Shown here: positions 23,594-32,583 of the stretch, one piece after another
How positions within the stretch are numbered: position 1 is the stretch's first letter
How the letters are laid out: each line of letters starts with the position of its first letter
DNA from: Xanthobacteraceae bacterium
GTDB lineage: Bacteria > Pseudomonadota > Alphaproteobacteria > Rhizobiales > Xanthobacteraceae
Direction: 5' to 3'
Assembly (NCBI GenBank): GCA_019746355.1
Contig: JAIESC010000202.1
Coordinates: forward strand, 1 to 33,807
DNA length: 33,807 bases
The notes under the pieces: generated by a model
What the model saw: the letters and a program-made list of their open reading frames with translations, nothing else
The model's database searches: none
What the model was told of the DNA's origin: nothing
Made by a program: the position numbers and the translations under genes

Positions 23594-25089
23594 CCCAACT
23601 GCGCGGCGACGGCGCGGAACCAGCGCACCACCGGCTCGGGCAGCCACAGGCCCGCGATGAGGACCAGAGCGAGATGCAGGAACAGCGGCGCGTAGGTCGC
23701 CTTGACCTTCCCCGGCGGCCCGCTCGCCTCGCCGAACAGCACATCCTGGAGCCGCAAGACCAGCGCACCGAAGGCCACGATCAGGCCGAACACCAGCACG
23801 ACCGCAAGCAGCGGCTGCCGCGCAAAGCTCGACGACACCAGCATGAACTCGGAGGTGAAGACGCCAAACGGCGGCAGGCCAGCGATGGCGATGACGCCGA
23901 GCGCGAGCCCCACCGCCAAGGTGGGATGGCTCGCGGAAAGGCCGCGGATGTCGGCGATGCGCTGCGTGCCCTTGACCTGGGCGATATGGCCGACGGCAAA
24001 GAAGATCGCCGACTTGGTCAGCGAATGCATGGTCATGTGCAGCAGGCCCGCGAAGTTCGCCAGCGGCCCGCCCATGCCGAAGGCGAAGGTGATGATGCCC
24101 ATGTGCTCGATCGAGGAATAGGCGAACAGCCGCTTGATGTCGCGCCGGCGGTACAGCATGAAGCCCGCGAAAATGAGGCTGACGAGGCCGAGCACGATCA
24201 GCACCAGGCCGGCATTGATGGTTCCGGCATTGGCGGCCAGGATCATCTTGAAGCGCAGCAGGGCATAGAGCGCCACGTTCAGCAGCAGCCCCGACAGCAC
24301 CGCCGAGATCGGCGTCGGGCCCTCGGCGTGGGCGTCGGGCAGCCAGGCATGGAACGGCGCGAGGCCGACCTTGGTGCCGTAGCCGACCAGCAGGAAGATG
24401 AAGGCGAGCGACAGGAGCTTGGGATCGAAGCTCGACGCGCTGTAGAGCATGGTGTCCCAGGCCATCGCGGTGAGCCCCTCGCCCAGCACCTCCTGAGCGA
24501 CGAGGTAGACCAGGATGGTGCCGAAGAAGGCGAGCGCGATGCCGACCGAACCGAGGATGAAGTATTTCCAGGCGGCCTCGACCGCCTCCGGCGTGCGGTA
24601 GAGGCCGACCATCATCACGGTGGTCAACGTCGCGACCTCGAGCCCGACCCAGAGCAGCCCGATATTGTTGGCGACCAGCGCCACGTTCATCGCACCGATC
24701 ATCGCCTGATAGAGCGCGTGATAGAAGCGCAGGAACTTCGGCGTCAGACGACCGATCTCGAGCTCGTGGCCGATATAGCTCGCGCTGAAGATCGAGGTGG
24801 TGAAGGCGACGAACGTCGTCAGCGTCACGAGATAGACGTTGAAATCGTCGAGAATCAGGATGTCGCTGCGCGATTGCGGCTCGAACAGGAGCGACGCGCC
24901 GGCGAGGAACGTGAGCCCGGAGGCGAGCACGTTGAGGAACGCGCCGAGGCGGTAGCTCGGAATTAACGCGAGCAGCACCACGGCAACGGCGGGTATGAGC
25001 AGCACCGCCTGCAGCGGCGTGACCGGCAGGGAGGCAATGAAGGCGGTGATGGGAGACAGGGAGGGAATGGAGGGGATCTGGAGGATCAT
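23590..25089 (-). CDS. hyfF: Hydrogenase-4 component F, proton-pumping membrane subunit
   Basis: 499 residues, ~14 membrane helices, NuoL/M/N (Mrp antiporter-like) family. The helix-5 glutamate (IGLLWVGLEVATL) and the helix-7 lysine with its conserved loop (GYGTKVGLAPFHAWLPDAH, then GPTPISAVLSGLLLN) are present, and LLRFK supplies the helix-8 lysine. These residues form the proton channel in complex I. GVFTSEFMLVSSSF near the C-terminus is also typical. Starts overlap by 4 nt with hyfE upstream (ATGA) and the stop overlaps hyfG, so all are translated from one mRNA. Confidence 0.93.
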   Translation of the reverse strand: MILQIPSIPSLSPITAFIASLPVTPLQAVLLIPAVAVVLLALIPSYRLGAFLNVLASGLTFLAGASLLFEPQSRSDILILDDFNVYLVTLTTFVAFTTSIFSASYIGHELEIGRLTPKFLRFYHALYQAMIGAMNVALVANNIGLLWVGLEVATLTTVMMVGLYRTPEAVEAAWKYFILGSVGIALAFFGTILVYLVAQEVLGEGLTAMAWDTMLYSASSFDPKLLSLAFIFLLVGYGTKVGLAPFHAWLPDAHAEGPTPISAVLSGLLLNVALYALLRFKMILAANAGTINAGLVLIVLGLVSLIFAGFMLYRRRDIKRLFAYSSIEHMGIITFAFGMGGPLANFAGLLHMTMHSLTKSAIFFAVGHIAQVKGTQRIADIRGLSASHPTLAVGLALGVIAIAGLPPFGVFTSEFMLVSSSFARQPLLAVVLVFGLIVAFGALVLRLQDVLFGEASGPPGKVKATYAPLFLHLALVLIAGLWLPEPVVRWFRAVAAQLG

Positions 25090-25757
25090 GACTCTCCCCT
25101 CTCGCCGCGGAAGCGGTCGAGCGCGCTCACGTCCACGGTGTCGAAGCGCTCGCGGATGCGGAACACGAAGATGCCGAACACGATGAAGGCGATCAGCACG
25201 GAGAACGCCACCGAAATCTCCACCACCAGCGGCATGCCCTTCGCGCCGGTGGCGGCGAGCACCAGGCCGTTCTCCAGCGACATGAAGCCGACGATCTGCG
25301 TCACGGCATTACGACGGGTGATCATCATCAGCATGCCGAGCAGAATGACGGCGAGCGCAAAGGCGAGATCCTCGCGGACCAGCACGCTGACACCGCCGCC
25401 GACCGGCAACACCAGCAGGATCGACAACGCGACGAGGCCGAGCCCGGTGAGCATGGTGGGGCCCGCGCCGATCACCTGCTCGATCTCGCGATGGATGCCG
25501 AGCCGGCGCACGATCCGGTGCAATGCGGTCGGGATCACCACGCCCTTCAGGATGAGCGCGATCGCCGCGGTCACCAGGAGGTGCAGCGCATCCTGAATGA
25601 ACGCCTGCCAGGCCACCGACAGCGACAGCGCGATCGCCTGCAGGGCGAACACGTTGAGCACCGCGGTGATGCGGTCCTGGTAGAGCAGCACGAAGCTCAG
25701 CACCAGCATGGAGCCGGCAAGCAGATGCGCGACATCGAAGCCGATGTTCTGCGTCAT
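25086..25757 (-). CDS. hyfE: Hydrogenase-4 component E, membrane subunit (NuoK-like)
   Basis: 223 residues with about six hydrophobic helices. HyfE proteins carry a NuoK-like half: AFALAVILLGMLMMITRRN and QIVGFMSLENGLVLAATGA with the conserved membrane Glu in the NGL segment. The N-terminal half (SMLVLSFVLLYQDRITAVLN) supplies extra helices. It forms part of the proton-translocating arm. The ATG shares one base with the hyfC stop (TGATG), and the stop overlaps hyfF by 4 nt. Confidence 0.9.
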   Translation of the reverse strand: MTQNIGFDVAHLLAGSMLVLSFVLLYQDRITAVLNVFALQAIALSLSVAWQAFIQDALHLLVTAAIALILKGVVIPTALHRIVRRLGIHREIEQVIGAGPTMLTGLGLVALSILLVLPVGGGVSVLVREDLAFALAVILLGMLMMITRRNAVTQIVGFMSLENGLVLAATGAKGMPLVVEISVAFSVLIAFIVFGIFVFRIRERFDTVDVSALDRFRGERGES

Positions 25758-26728
25758 CAGAAGCTCCGCGACACGAACAGGAGGAACACGGCGAGCGCGC
25801 CCGCGGCGAAAGCCCCGCCGAGGAACACCGGGTAGCGGAACACCCGCATCTTGGCGACCGCGGTCTCGCCGGCCGGCAAGAGCGCGGCGAGGACGAGGAT
25901 CTTGGCGAGCCAGGTCATCAGGCCGGTCAGGGCGCTGTCGACATTCAGCGCGGCGGTCGCCATGCCGAACGGCACGAACAGGCAGGCGAGCAGCGAGAAA
26001 TAAAGCACGAGCTTGAGCGCCGCCGCGGCTTCGATCATGGCGAGATGCCGGCCGGAATATTCCAGCACCATCGCCTCATGCACCATGGTGAGCTCGAGAT
26101 GCGTCGCCGGATTGTCGATCGGGATGCGGGCGTTCTCGGCGATCGCCACGAACACGAAGGCGAACAGAGCAAGGCCGAGCGAGACGCGGAGCCCGATGCT
26201 GCCGGTGACGAAGGTCGCGGCGACGGTCGAAAGCTGGGTCGTGCCGGCGATCAGCGCCACGCTGAACACCACCAGCAGCATGGCGGGCTCGGCGAGCGAC
26301 GCGATCATCATCTCGCGCGAGGAGCCCATTCCGCCGAAGGCGGTGCCGACATCCATGCCGGCGAGCGCCAGCGCAAACCGCCCGGTCGCCAGCAGCGCGA
26401 CGATGGCAATCAGGTCGGCCGACCAGGAGAACATCAGGTTGACGGCATAGGTCGGCACCAGCGCGGCCGCGACCCAGGTGGTGGCGAACACAAGATAAGG
26501 CGCGACGCGATAGAGCCACGAGGCGTTGTGGGCGAGCACCGCCTCCTTGTGCAAAAGCTTCCAGAGATCGAGGTAGGGCTGCCAGGTCGGCGGGCCGACG
26601 CGGCGCAGCAGCCGCGCCTTGACCTTGCGGGTGACGCCCAGCACCAATGGGGCGACCGCCAGCACCAGCAGCATCTGCCCTGCCTGGGCGGCAAGCTCAA
26701 AGACCATGGCGAGCCCCGTCACCTCCAT
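25757..26728 (-). CDS. hyfC: Hydrogenase-4 component C / formate hydrogenlyase subunit 4 (NuoH-like)
   Basis: 323 residues, about eight membrane helices. Family signatures are the start of the NuoH fold, VKARLLRRVGPPTWQPYLDL (cytoplasmic loop contacting the hydrophilic arm), then LWKLLHKEAVL, GMDVGTAFGGMGSSREMM and ENARIPIDNPATHLELTMVHE, the acidic loop that lines the entry to the first proton path. It links the hyfGI module to the membrane arm. ATG 26728 overlaps the hyfB end by 10 nt; ATG 26707 is an alternative start seven codons in. Confidence 0.92.
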   Translation of the reverse strand: MEVTGLAMVFELAAQAGQMLLVLAVAPLVLGVTRKVKARLLRRVGPPTWQPYLDLWKLLHKEAVLAHNASWLYRVAPYLVFATTWVAAALVPTYAVNLMFSWSADLIAIVALLATGRFALALAGMDVGTAFGGMGSSREMMIASLAEPAMLLVVFSVALIAGTTQLSTVAATFVTGSIGLRVSLGLALFAFVFVAIAENARIPIDNPATHLELTMVHEAMVLEYSGRHLAMIEAAAALKLVLYFSLLACLFVPFGMATAALNVDSALTGLMTWLAKILVLAALLPAGETAVAKMRVFRYPVFLGGAFAAGALAVFLLFVSRSF

Positions 26729-28740
26729 GCCGCCACCACCAGCAGGAGCAGCACCAGGGTCGCAAACACCAGCGTCAGGTAGCGGCGGATGGTCAGGAAC
26801 TGGAGCTGATTGAGCGAGGCGGAGGCGCGCAGCGCCGTCCGCGCCGCCGGGCCATAGATCAGACGCCAGGCCGGATCGATCACCTTGACGTGGAACCGCC
26901 CTGCCCGCGTCTCGCCGGGCCGCGGCATGTCAACCGTCTCATGCACCCGGAACAGGGTCGTGCCGAACACGCGGCGGATCGGCATGGCGAAGCTCGAGCC
27001 GGAGTACTGCGTAACGGTCGCCGGATCGGGATAGCCGCAATCCCAGATGTCGCTCCGCCGCGTCGCGCGCGTGGCGAAGCGGTGCACCGCGAGCGCGGTC
27101 AGCACGCCCGCGGTGATCAGGAAGAGCAGGATCAGCAGGCCGTTGTAGGAGCTGCGGCTGGTGGCGATCGGCACGATCGAGGCCCAGGGTAGCCAGGTCT
27201 GCGCCGGCAACCGCCCGCCGACCGCGGCCTGCACCGCAGGCGCAAGAACATCGATGATCGCCCCCGGCAGGATGCCCGCGGCAAAGCACAGGCCGGCGAG
27301 GATGAACATGGAGCTCAAGGAAAAGGCATCGGTCTCGTGCGCGTTTTGCGCCGCGGTGCTGCGCGGACGTCCGAGGAACACGATGCCATAGGCCTTGACG
27401 AAGCAGGCCGCGGCGAGCGCCGCCGACAGAGCGAGCAGCGCGCCGACCGCCGGGATCATGAAGCGCAGTCCCCATTGCGGCAGCCCGGGGCCGACAAGAA
27501 CGGCCTGGAACGTCAGCCATTCCGACACGAAGCCGTTGAGCGGCGGCAGCGCCGAGATCGCCGCGCAGCCGGTCAGGAACGCCACCGCGGTGCGCGGCAG
27601 CCGATGGATGAGCCCCCCAAGCCTCTCCATGTTGCGCTCGCCGGTCGCGTGCAGCACCGCGCCCGCGCCGAAGAACAGCAGGCTCTTGAACAGCGAATGG
27701 TTGAACACGTGCAACAGCGCCGCGGTCATCGCCAGCGCGGCAGGCTGCGCCATGTCGCTTGCGCGGAACGCGAGCGCGAGGCCAAGACCGATGAAAACGA
27801 TGCCGACGTTCTCGACGGTGGAATAAGCGAGCAGCCGCTTGAGGTCCTGCTGCATCAGCGCATAGAGCACGCCGAGGACCGCGGTGATGCCGCCGAGCGC
27901 CAGCACGACCAGGCTCCACCACCAGGCCGGCGCGCCGACAAGATCGAAAACGATACGGATGAAGCCGTAGATCGCGATCTTGGTCATCACGCCGCTCATC
28001 AGCGCCGAGACGTGGCTCGGCGCGGCCGGATGGGCGAGCGGCAGCCAGATGTGCAGCGGCACGAGGCCGGCCTTCGATCCCGCGCCGAGAAGCGCCAGCA
28101 GGAACACCAGCGCACCGGCGAGCGCATCGGGATGGCTCGCCCGGATCGCCTCGAAGGCATAGTTGCCGTTCGCGCCGGCGAGGAGCCCGAAGGCGAGCAG
28201 CAGCGCGAGCGTGCCGCAGCTTGCCATCAGGAGATAGACGTAGGCGGCGCGGACGTTCTCCGGCGCGCGGTGGTTCGATAGCACCAGCGCCCACGAGGTC
28301 AGCGACATGAACTCCCAGGCGATCAGGAACGAAAACGCGTCGTCCGCGAGCACGACGAGATTCATTCCCGCAAGATAAGCCGGATAGAACGGCAGCACGC
28401 GCAGTTGCGAGGTCTCTGGTGACGTCATTTGCCGGCCGTAGCCCAGCGCATAGAGGCTCGCCATCGCACCGCCGAGATTGGCGACGATCAGGAAGCAGGC
28501 GGCGAGCGGATCAAGACGAAAGTGCGCGCCGGTGCCTGGGAGGCCGATCCTGAGGCTGAGCGTCTCGGGCGGCAGCCCCATCCACAGGTGCCAGAAGGCC
28601 GCAGCGAGACCGGCAAGGCAGGCCACAAGGCTCGCGAAATAGACCGGAGCGAAGCTCCAGGACCACCGGCCGACCAGCACCGCCGCCGCAGAGACGCCGA
28701 ACAAAGCCGCCGCGCACCATAATCCGACAAAGGCCGCCAT
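26719..28740 (-). CDS. hyfB: Hydrogenase-4 component B, proton-pumping membrane subunit
   Basis: 673 residues, first gene of the operon, NuoL/M-like with about 15-16 membrane helices. Proton-channel residues are visible: Glu142 in FLIAWEFMSLTSW, Lys222 in GAGSKAGLVPLHIWLPLAHP, and Lys253 in SGVMTKIAIYGF. The C-terminal extension contains the polar stretch TRRSDIWDCGYPDPATVTQY and a last helix TLVFATLVLLLLVVAAW, as in HyfB/HycC proteins. ATG 28740 has GAGG about 13 nt upstream. The promoter is presumably in the 330-nt gap to the right; I did not identify it. Confidence 0.92.
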   Translation of the reverse strand: MAAFVGLWCAAALFGVSAAAVLVGRWSWSFAPVYFASLVACLAGLAAAFWHLWMGLPPETLSLRIGLPGTGAHFRLDPLAACFLIVANLGGAMASLYALGYGRQMTSPETSQLRVLPFYPAYLAGMNLVVLADDAFSFLIAWEFMSLTSWALVLSNHRAPENVRAAYVYLLMASCGTLALLLAFGLLAGANGNYAFEAIRASHPDALAGALVFLLALLGAGSKAGLVPLHIWLPLAHPAAPSHVSALMSGVMTKIAIYGFIRIVFDLVGAPAWWWSLVVLALGGITAVLGVLYALMQQDLKRLLAYSTVENVGIVFIGLGLALAFRASDMAQPAALAMTAALLHVFNHSLFKSLLFFGAGAVLHATGERNMERLGGLIHRLPRTAVAFLTGCAAISALPPLNGFVSEWLTFQAVLVGPGLPQWGLRFMIPAVGALLALSAALAAACFVKAYGIVFLGRPRSTAAQNAHETDAFSLSSMFILAGLCFAAGILPGAIIDVLAPAVQAAVGGRLPAQTWLPWASIVPIATSRSSYNGLLILLFLITAGVLTALAVHRFATRATRRSDIWDCGYPDPATVTQYSGSSFAMPIRRVFGTTLFRVHETVDMPRPGETRAGRFHVKVIDPAWRLIYGPAARTALRASASLNQLQFLTIRRYLTLVFATLVLLLLVVAAWR

Positions 28741-29071
28741 TTTGCTGCAAAAACCTCAGGCGTGATGCGGGGATGCCCCCGGGTTCCGGCGTCGCCGGAA
28801 CCGTCAACAAGCATGAATGAGCCTGTGATTTCAACAACCAACGGCGCCTACCCGACGGGCGCGCGGAGCGTGTCCGGAGCCCGACTTTCCTCGATGCGGC
28901 CACCAGTGGGGCGAAGGATTCCGCAATTGCGTCAAGGTCGGGCCAAGCTGACGTCACGCCGCCGAGGCCTCATGTGACAACAAGAAAACCCATAGCGCGC
29001 TAAGACGCGCGTGAACGCGCTTTAGAGCGCGTGAAGACGCGCGTGAACGCGCCTAACGCGGGGACGGCGTC
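28741..29071. other. Divergent intergenic region with repeats
   Basis: 331 nt between hyfB (left) and the exported protein gene (right), so promoters for both should be here. It contains a perfect 9-bp hairpin GGTTCCGGC/GCCGGAACC (28782-28802) and, next to the right-hand gene, two tandem copies of the AAGACGCGCGTGAACGCGC motif (29003-29021 and 29034-29052). No gene is convincing in it. Confidence 0.5.
29002..29052. repeat. Tandem pair of a 20-bp GC-rich motif, third copy at 16186
   Basis: The core AAGACGCGCGTGAACGCGC occurs at 29003-29021 and 29034-29052, 31 bp apart, and again at 16187-16205. The core contains the overlapping palindrome GACGCGCGT and a GCGCGTGAACGCGC half-palindrome. Copies more than 12 kb apart mark it as a dispersed intergenic repeat. 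Confidence 0.7.
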
Positions 29072-29761
29072 ATGATGGCTCGCGCAATCATCTGCTGCGC
29101 TGCCTTGATCCTCGGGCTGCTTGCCACGATCGGCGCAACCGCGCAGTCCGCCAATGTCTGCAACGGGCCGGGCTGCCGCGCGACGGAAAAGTCGCGGCCG
29201 CTCGACCTGATGGCCTTCATGCGCGGCGGCGCAAAGGCCGGCGGCCAGTCCACGGCCAAGGCCACAACGGCAAAGAGCGGAAAGACCAAGCACCGGCGTG
29301 GCGGCAGCCGCCCGGCACCGCGCCCGGTCCCCGAAAGCGCGCCCGACATAACACCTGACCCGACCCGTGACGTGGCAACCTCGCCGCAACCGGCCGGGCT
29401 GCCGTCGGCGGTGGCGGCCGCCTACGCCGCACACGCGGAAACTGACGTGCAGGTGGTGATGAGCGACGAGCTCAACCCGATCGATCTGGCGATGGCCGGC
29501 GGCTCGCCGGAGACTGTCGGAGCAACGCCGAAGACCGACAGCGACGCCAGCGAACGCATCACCTCGGCCGAGGCCCGCCAAATTGACGACCAGATCCGCA
29601 ATGCCGCCTCCGGTCCAAGTGACGCCGGAACATCGCCCGGCAAAGAAACGAGCCACAGCGACGCGGCGCTGCGCGACGAATCATGGATGGGCCGGATCTG
29701 GTCCGCCGTCGGCGACGGCTTCATTGCGCTGGTGGCGATGGTGCGGCAGCTGTTCGCCTGA
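29072..29761 (+). CDS. Exported hypothetical protein, low complexity
   Basis: 229 residues from ATG 29072 (ATG 29075 also possible). Residues 1-25 form a clean signal peptide (ARAIICCAALILGLLATIGA, cleavage near TAQS). Two Cys follow in NVCNGPGCRA, then a disordered Lys/Thr/Pro-rich region, SAVAAAYAAHAETDVQVVMSD, and a C-terminal amphipathic/hydrophobic segment WMGRIWSAVGDGFIALVAMV that may anchor it. I recognise no family. It converges with the lipoprotein gene ending at 29778. Confidence 0.7.
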   Translation: MMARAIICCAALILGLLATIGATAQSANVCNGPGCRATEKSRPLDLMAFMRGGAKAGGQSTAKATTAKSGKTKHRRGGSRPAPRPVPESAPDITPDPTRDVATSPQPAGLPSAVAAAYAAHAETDVQVVMSDELNPIDLAMAGGSPETVGATPKTDSDASERITSAEARQIDDQIRNAASGPSDAGTSPGKETSHSDAALRDESWMGRIWSAVGDGFIALVAMVRQLFA

Positions 29762-29777
29762 AGACCCGGCGCGGATT

Positions 29778-30215
29778 TCACCGCGTCAACCGCTCAAGCT
29801 CCGGAAACGGCTGATAGGCCGCGCCCTTGCAGAATTCGCGGGCGTTATCGACGACGCGGTCGAGGCGACCGTCGAGAAACAGCACCAGGCTTTCCCGTGG
29901 GCCGGCATTTTGCCCAGGGCCCCTGCGGACGGTGTAGCGCAGGCAGGCCACGTAACGGCTGTTGCTGTCGAACGTCTTGATCTCAGGCTCCGACACCGCA
30001 GCGTCGCGGACGCCGACCGGATCGTTGAGATAGGTGCGCATGAATGCGGTGATGTCGGCGCGGTAGTTCGCCGGCCGCGCCGTATAAGCTGTGTTGACGC
30101 GATCGTGGTTCTTCATCCACTCGGCATTGCAGCCGGCAAGGCCGAGCGCCAGCAGCACGAACAGCAATGACGGCCAACTGCGAAACAATCCGACGATCCG
30201 CGGCAACGTGCGCAT
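29778..30215 (-). CDS. Small lipoprotein of unknown function
   Basis: 145 residues. The N-terminus SLLFVLLALGLAGC is a signal peptide with a lipobox (LAGC); the residue after the lipidated Cys is Asn, not Asp, so the outer membrane is the likely destination. The mature part has RPANYRADITAFMRTYLNDP, then SRYVACLRYTVRRGPGQ and SLVLFLDGRLDRVVDNARE, closing with one further Cys. It resembles short conserved alphaproteobacterial lipoproteins without known function. A long palindrome (30264-30347) lies just upstream. Confidence 0.8.
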   Translation of the reverse strand: MRTLPRIVGLFRSWPSLLFVLLALGLAGCNAEWMKNHDRVNTAYTARPANYRADITAFMRTYLNDPVGVRDAAVSEPEIKTFDSNSRYVACLRYTVRRGPGQNAGPRESLVLFLDGRLDRVVDNAREFCKGAAYQPFPELERLTR

Positions 30216-30263
30216 CCTTTAGGAGTCGATCTGCTCAAAATTGAAGGTTCGGCATTTTTGTCC

Positions 30264-30347
30264 CTGGGTCCCCGCTTCCGCGGGGACGAACGGGGAGAGA
30301 GCTCGCCACTCTCTCAGCCGCTCGTCCCCGCGGAAGCGGGGCCCCAG
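30264..30347. repeat. Long perfect intergenic palindrome
   Basis: CCCCGCTTCCGCGGGGACGA at 30270-30289 is matched by its exact reverse complement at 30322-30341, a 20-bp stem. CTGGG/CCCAG (30264-30268, 30343-30347) extend it outside, and GAGAGAG/CTCTCTC (30295-30301, 30309-30315) nest inside. Each arm also folds on itself (CCCCGC/GCGGGG). This is the cruciform style of dispersed Rhizobiales palindromes; it lies between the convergent-side end of the GT41 gene and the lipoprotein gene. Confidence 0.85.
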
Positions 30348-30394
30348 TGCTACACTGTTCGATCCTGCAATACTGCCCTAGATTGGGATGTCCG

Positions 30395-32482
30395 TCAGGC
30401 CACCGCCCGCGCCTCGCCGATCGACTGAACGCGCGGCGCGCCGTCGCGCCAGAGCCGGCTGTCCGGTCCGATCGGATAGACCTCGTGCCATTCCGCGAGC
30501 TTCTCCCGGTAGAGCGCCGCGCAGGCGTCGTCGCCAAGCGTTTCGAGGTTTTCCAGATCGAGGCCGAGCCCGATCTCGTGATAGACGTCGAGATTGCGCA
30601 GGTCCGGCACCGGGATCGCGCCGCGGATCAGGTCGGCCCACATCTGCCGGTACAGATCCTCGAGATGGCGGACGAGCTGCGGCGTGTCGAACAGGGTGCA
30701 GGTGTCCCTCCCCGCCGCAAGCTTCGCCTTGACCGGCGCGAGGCTTGACGGATCGTTGCCGAACGCGACCGCCCGCTCGACATATTGCTCCGGCGTGGCG
30801 CAGACCATCTCGCCGATGCCGGCCGCGGTCACGAGGCTCGCGCAAACCCGCGAGGCGAACGACCGTCCCGGCAGCGTCAGGATCGGCACGCCCATCCACA
30901 TCGAGTCCGAGGCGGTGGTGTGCGCGCCATAGGGGAAGTTGTCGAGGAACAGGTCCGCCAGCGGATAACGGGCCAGATGGTCCGGATTAGACATCTTCTC
31001 GGCGAAGACGATGCGCTCCGGACCGACACCGCGGTCGGCGGCGTATTTGCGCAGACGCTCGTTGGTCTCCGTCGTGCTGGTGAGAAGCCACAGCACGCTG
31101 TTCGGCACGCGATTGAGGATCGCAATCCAGCGGTCGAAGGTGATCGGCGTGGTCTTCTGCATGCCGTTGAGGCTGCAGAAGACGAAGGCGTTGTCCGGCA
31201 GGCCCGCCTCCGCCCGCACGGGCCGCCTTTCGGCCACCACCCGCTTGCGGTCGTTGGGCTGGTAGCACGGCAGCCGCAGGACCTTTTCCGAATAGTAGAG
31301 CTCGCTCTCCGGCGGCACCACGACGTCGTCGGCGATGATGTAGTGGTGATAGGGCGTGCCCATGGTGCTGGGATAGCCGAACCAGTTGACGTTCACCGGC
31401 GCGGGCCGCCGCGCAAACACCTTGGTGCGCGCGTCCTTGGTGTAGCCGTTGAGGTCGACCAGGATATCGATGCCGTCGGCGGCGATTTTCGCCGCCGCCT
31501 GATCGTCGGTCATCATGGTGATCTCGGTCCAGTGATCGACGCTGGCCTTGGTGCGGGCCTGGGTCGCGTCGGGCCGGTTTATGCCGCAGTAATAGGCGAA
31601 GATCTCGAAGCGCTCGCGGTCGTGCTGCTCGACCACGTCGGTCATGGCAAAGCCGACGGCATGCTCGCGCAGGTCCGAAGACACATAGCCGATCTTGAGC
31701 CGCAGCGGGTCTTTGCGCAGCAGATCCTGCCGCAGCGAAGCCGGTGCGGCCCGGACCGGCTTCGGCATGCCGATCTGATGCCGGGCGTAGTGCCAGGCCT
31801 TGGCAAGCTGGAACATCGGATCGTCGGTGAGATTGGCGAGCGACAGCGTGGAAATGCCGTTCAGCATGTCCTTGCGCTTCACCCGCTCCGATTCCTGCAG
31901 CACCGGCCACTTGCATTGCCGCTGCCGCAGTGAAACCCAGTGCTGCAGCGCCTCGGACTGGCGGCGGTCGATATCCAGGCTCTGACGCAGGATTTCCTCG
32001 GCGGCGACGTCGTTGCCGAGGCCCTCCAGCACGCGGGCGGTCTGGTGCATGACCGTGAGCTTGTGCGACACCGCCTCGCCGCTGACCCCGGCAAGGCTGT
32101 TGATCAGCTTCATCCACTCGCCGATCGCCTGCCCGGTCTGGCCGATGTCCTCGAGCGCCCGGCCGAGGTTGATGTAGGGCGGCGCGAAATCGGGCTTGCA
32201 GCGGATGCTGTCGCGAAACGCGTTGATGGCCCCGGCGAAGTCGCGCAGATCGGCCAGGGTGACGCCGTAGTTGAAGTGGACGGCATGCAGCAATTCATGG
32301 TCGCCGTTGAGCGCGATCCAGACCTTGTACAGCTCGGCCACCAAAGGGCGCTGCTGCATCGACAGCAGCGTCGATGCGCCATGGAACAGATCCATGATGG
32401 AAAGCTGGCGCAGGGCTGCCTGATGCGTCAGGCGGGCGTAGAGCTCGGTGGCGGCATTGATCTCGACCGGCGGGGTCTGCAT
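30395..32482 (-). CDS. TPR-containing O-GlcNAc transferase-like glycosyltransferase (GT41 / SPINDLY family)
   Basis: 695 residues from ATG 32482 (AAGAG upstream); an in-frame TTG at 32521 is less likely. Residues ~20-190 are TPR-like helices (HFNYGVTLADLRDFAGAIN, PYINLGRALEDIGQTGQAIG). Residues ~255-660 are the two Rossmann-like lobes of GT41: KIGYVSSDLREHAVGFAM holds the His (~274) equivalent to the OGT active-site base, then DILVDLNGYTKDART, NWFGYPSTMGTPY, and FCSLNGMQKTTP with the UDP-contacting Lys (~443). LFLDNFPYGAHTTASDSMWM and LPGRSFASRVCASLV follow. GT41 enzymes attach a single sugar to Ser/Thr of proteins. The gene just upstream encodes a Ser/Thr-rich repeat protein, a candidate substrate. 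The sugar donor and target are inference. Confidence 0.9.
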   Translation of the reverse strand: MQTPPVEINAATELYARLTHQAALRQLSIMDLFHGASTLLSMQQRPLVAELYKVWIALNGDHELLHAVHFNYGVTLADLRDFAGAINAFRDSIRCKPDFAPPYINLGRALEDIGQTGQAIGEWMKLINSLAGVSGEAVSHKLTVMHQTARVLEGLGNDVAAEEILRQSLDIDRRQSEALQHWVSLRQRQCKWPVLQESERVKRKDMLNGISTLSLANLTDDPMFQLAKAWHYARHQIGMPKPVRAAPASLRQDLLRKDPLRLKIGYVSSDLREHAVGFAMTDVVEQHDRERFEIFAYYCGINRPDATQARTKASVDHWTEITMMTDDQAAAKIAADGIDILVDLNGYTKDARTKVFARRPAPVNVNWFGYPSTMGTPYHHYIIADDVVVPPESELYYSEKVLRLPCYQPNDRKRVVAERRPVRAEAGLPDNAFVFCSLNGMQKTTPITFDRWIAILNRVPNSVLWLLTSTTETNERLRKYAADRGVGPERIVFAEKMSNPDHLARYPLADLFLDNFPYGAHTTASDSMWMGVPILTLPGRSFASRVCASLVTAAGIGEMVCATPEQYVERAVAFGNDPSSLAPVKAKLAAGRDTCTLFDTPQLVRHLEDLYRQMWADLIRGAIPVPDLRNLDVYHEIGLGLDLENLETLGDDACAALYREKLAEWHEVYPIGPDSRLWRDGAPRVQSIGEARAVA

Positions 32483-32583
32483 GCAAGCGTCTCTTCGGCG
32501 TTGATGTTGTGAACGCAACAACCGCCCGGAGCCGGTTGTCCCGGCCCGGGTTACGCTTCAGCACGCTTACCACACTCGTCTGA

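Noticed and set aside
21683..23695. 670-codon plus-strand frame opposite hyfG
   Set aside because: Antisense shadow of the large subunit gene; composition and lack of motifs match other shadows.
26719..28740. hyf operon considered as complex I (nuo) or Mrp antiporter genes
   Set aside because: Gene order B-C-E-F-G-I, the NuoC-NuoD fusion and the CNGC small-subunit motif match hydrogenase-4-type complexes; most nuo genes are absent.
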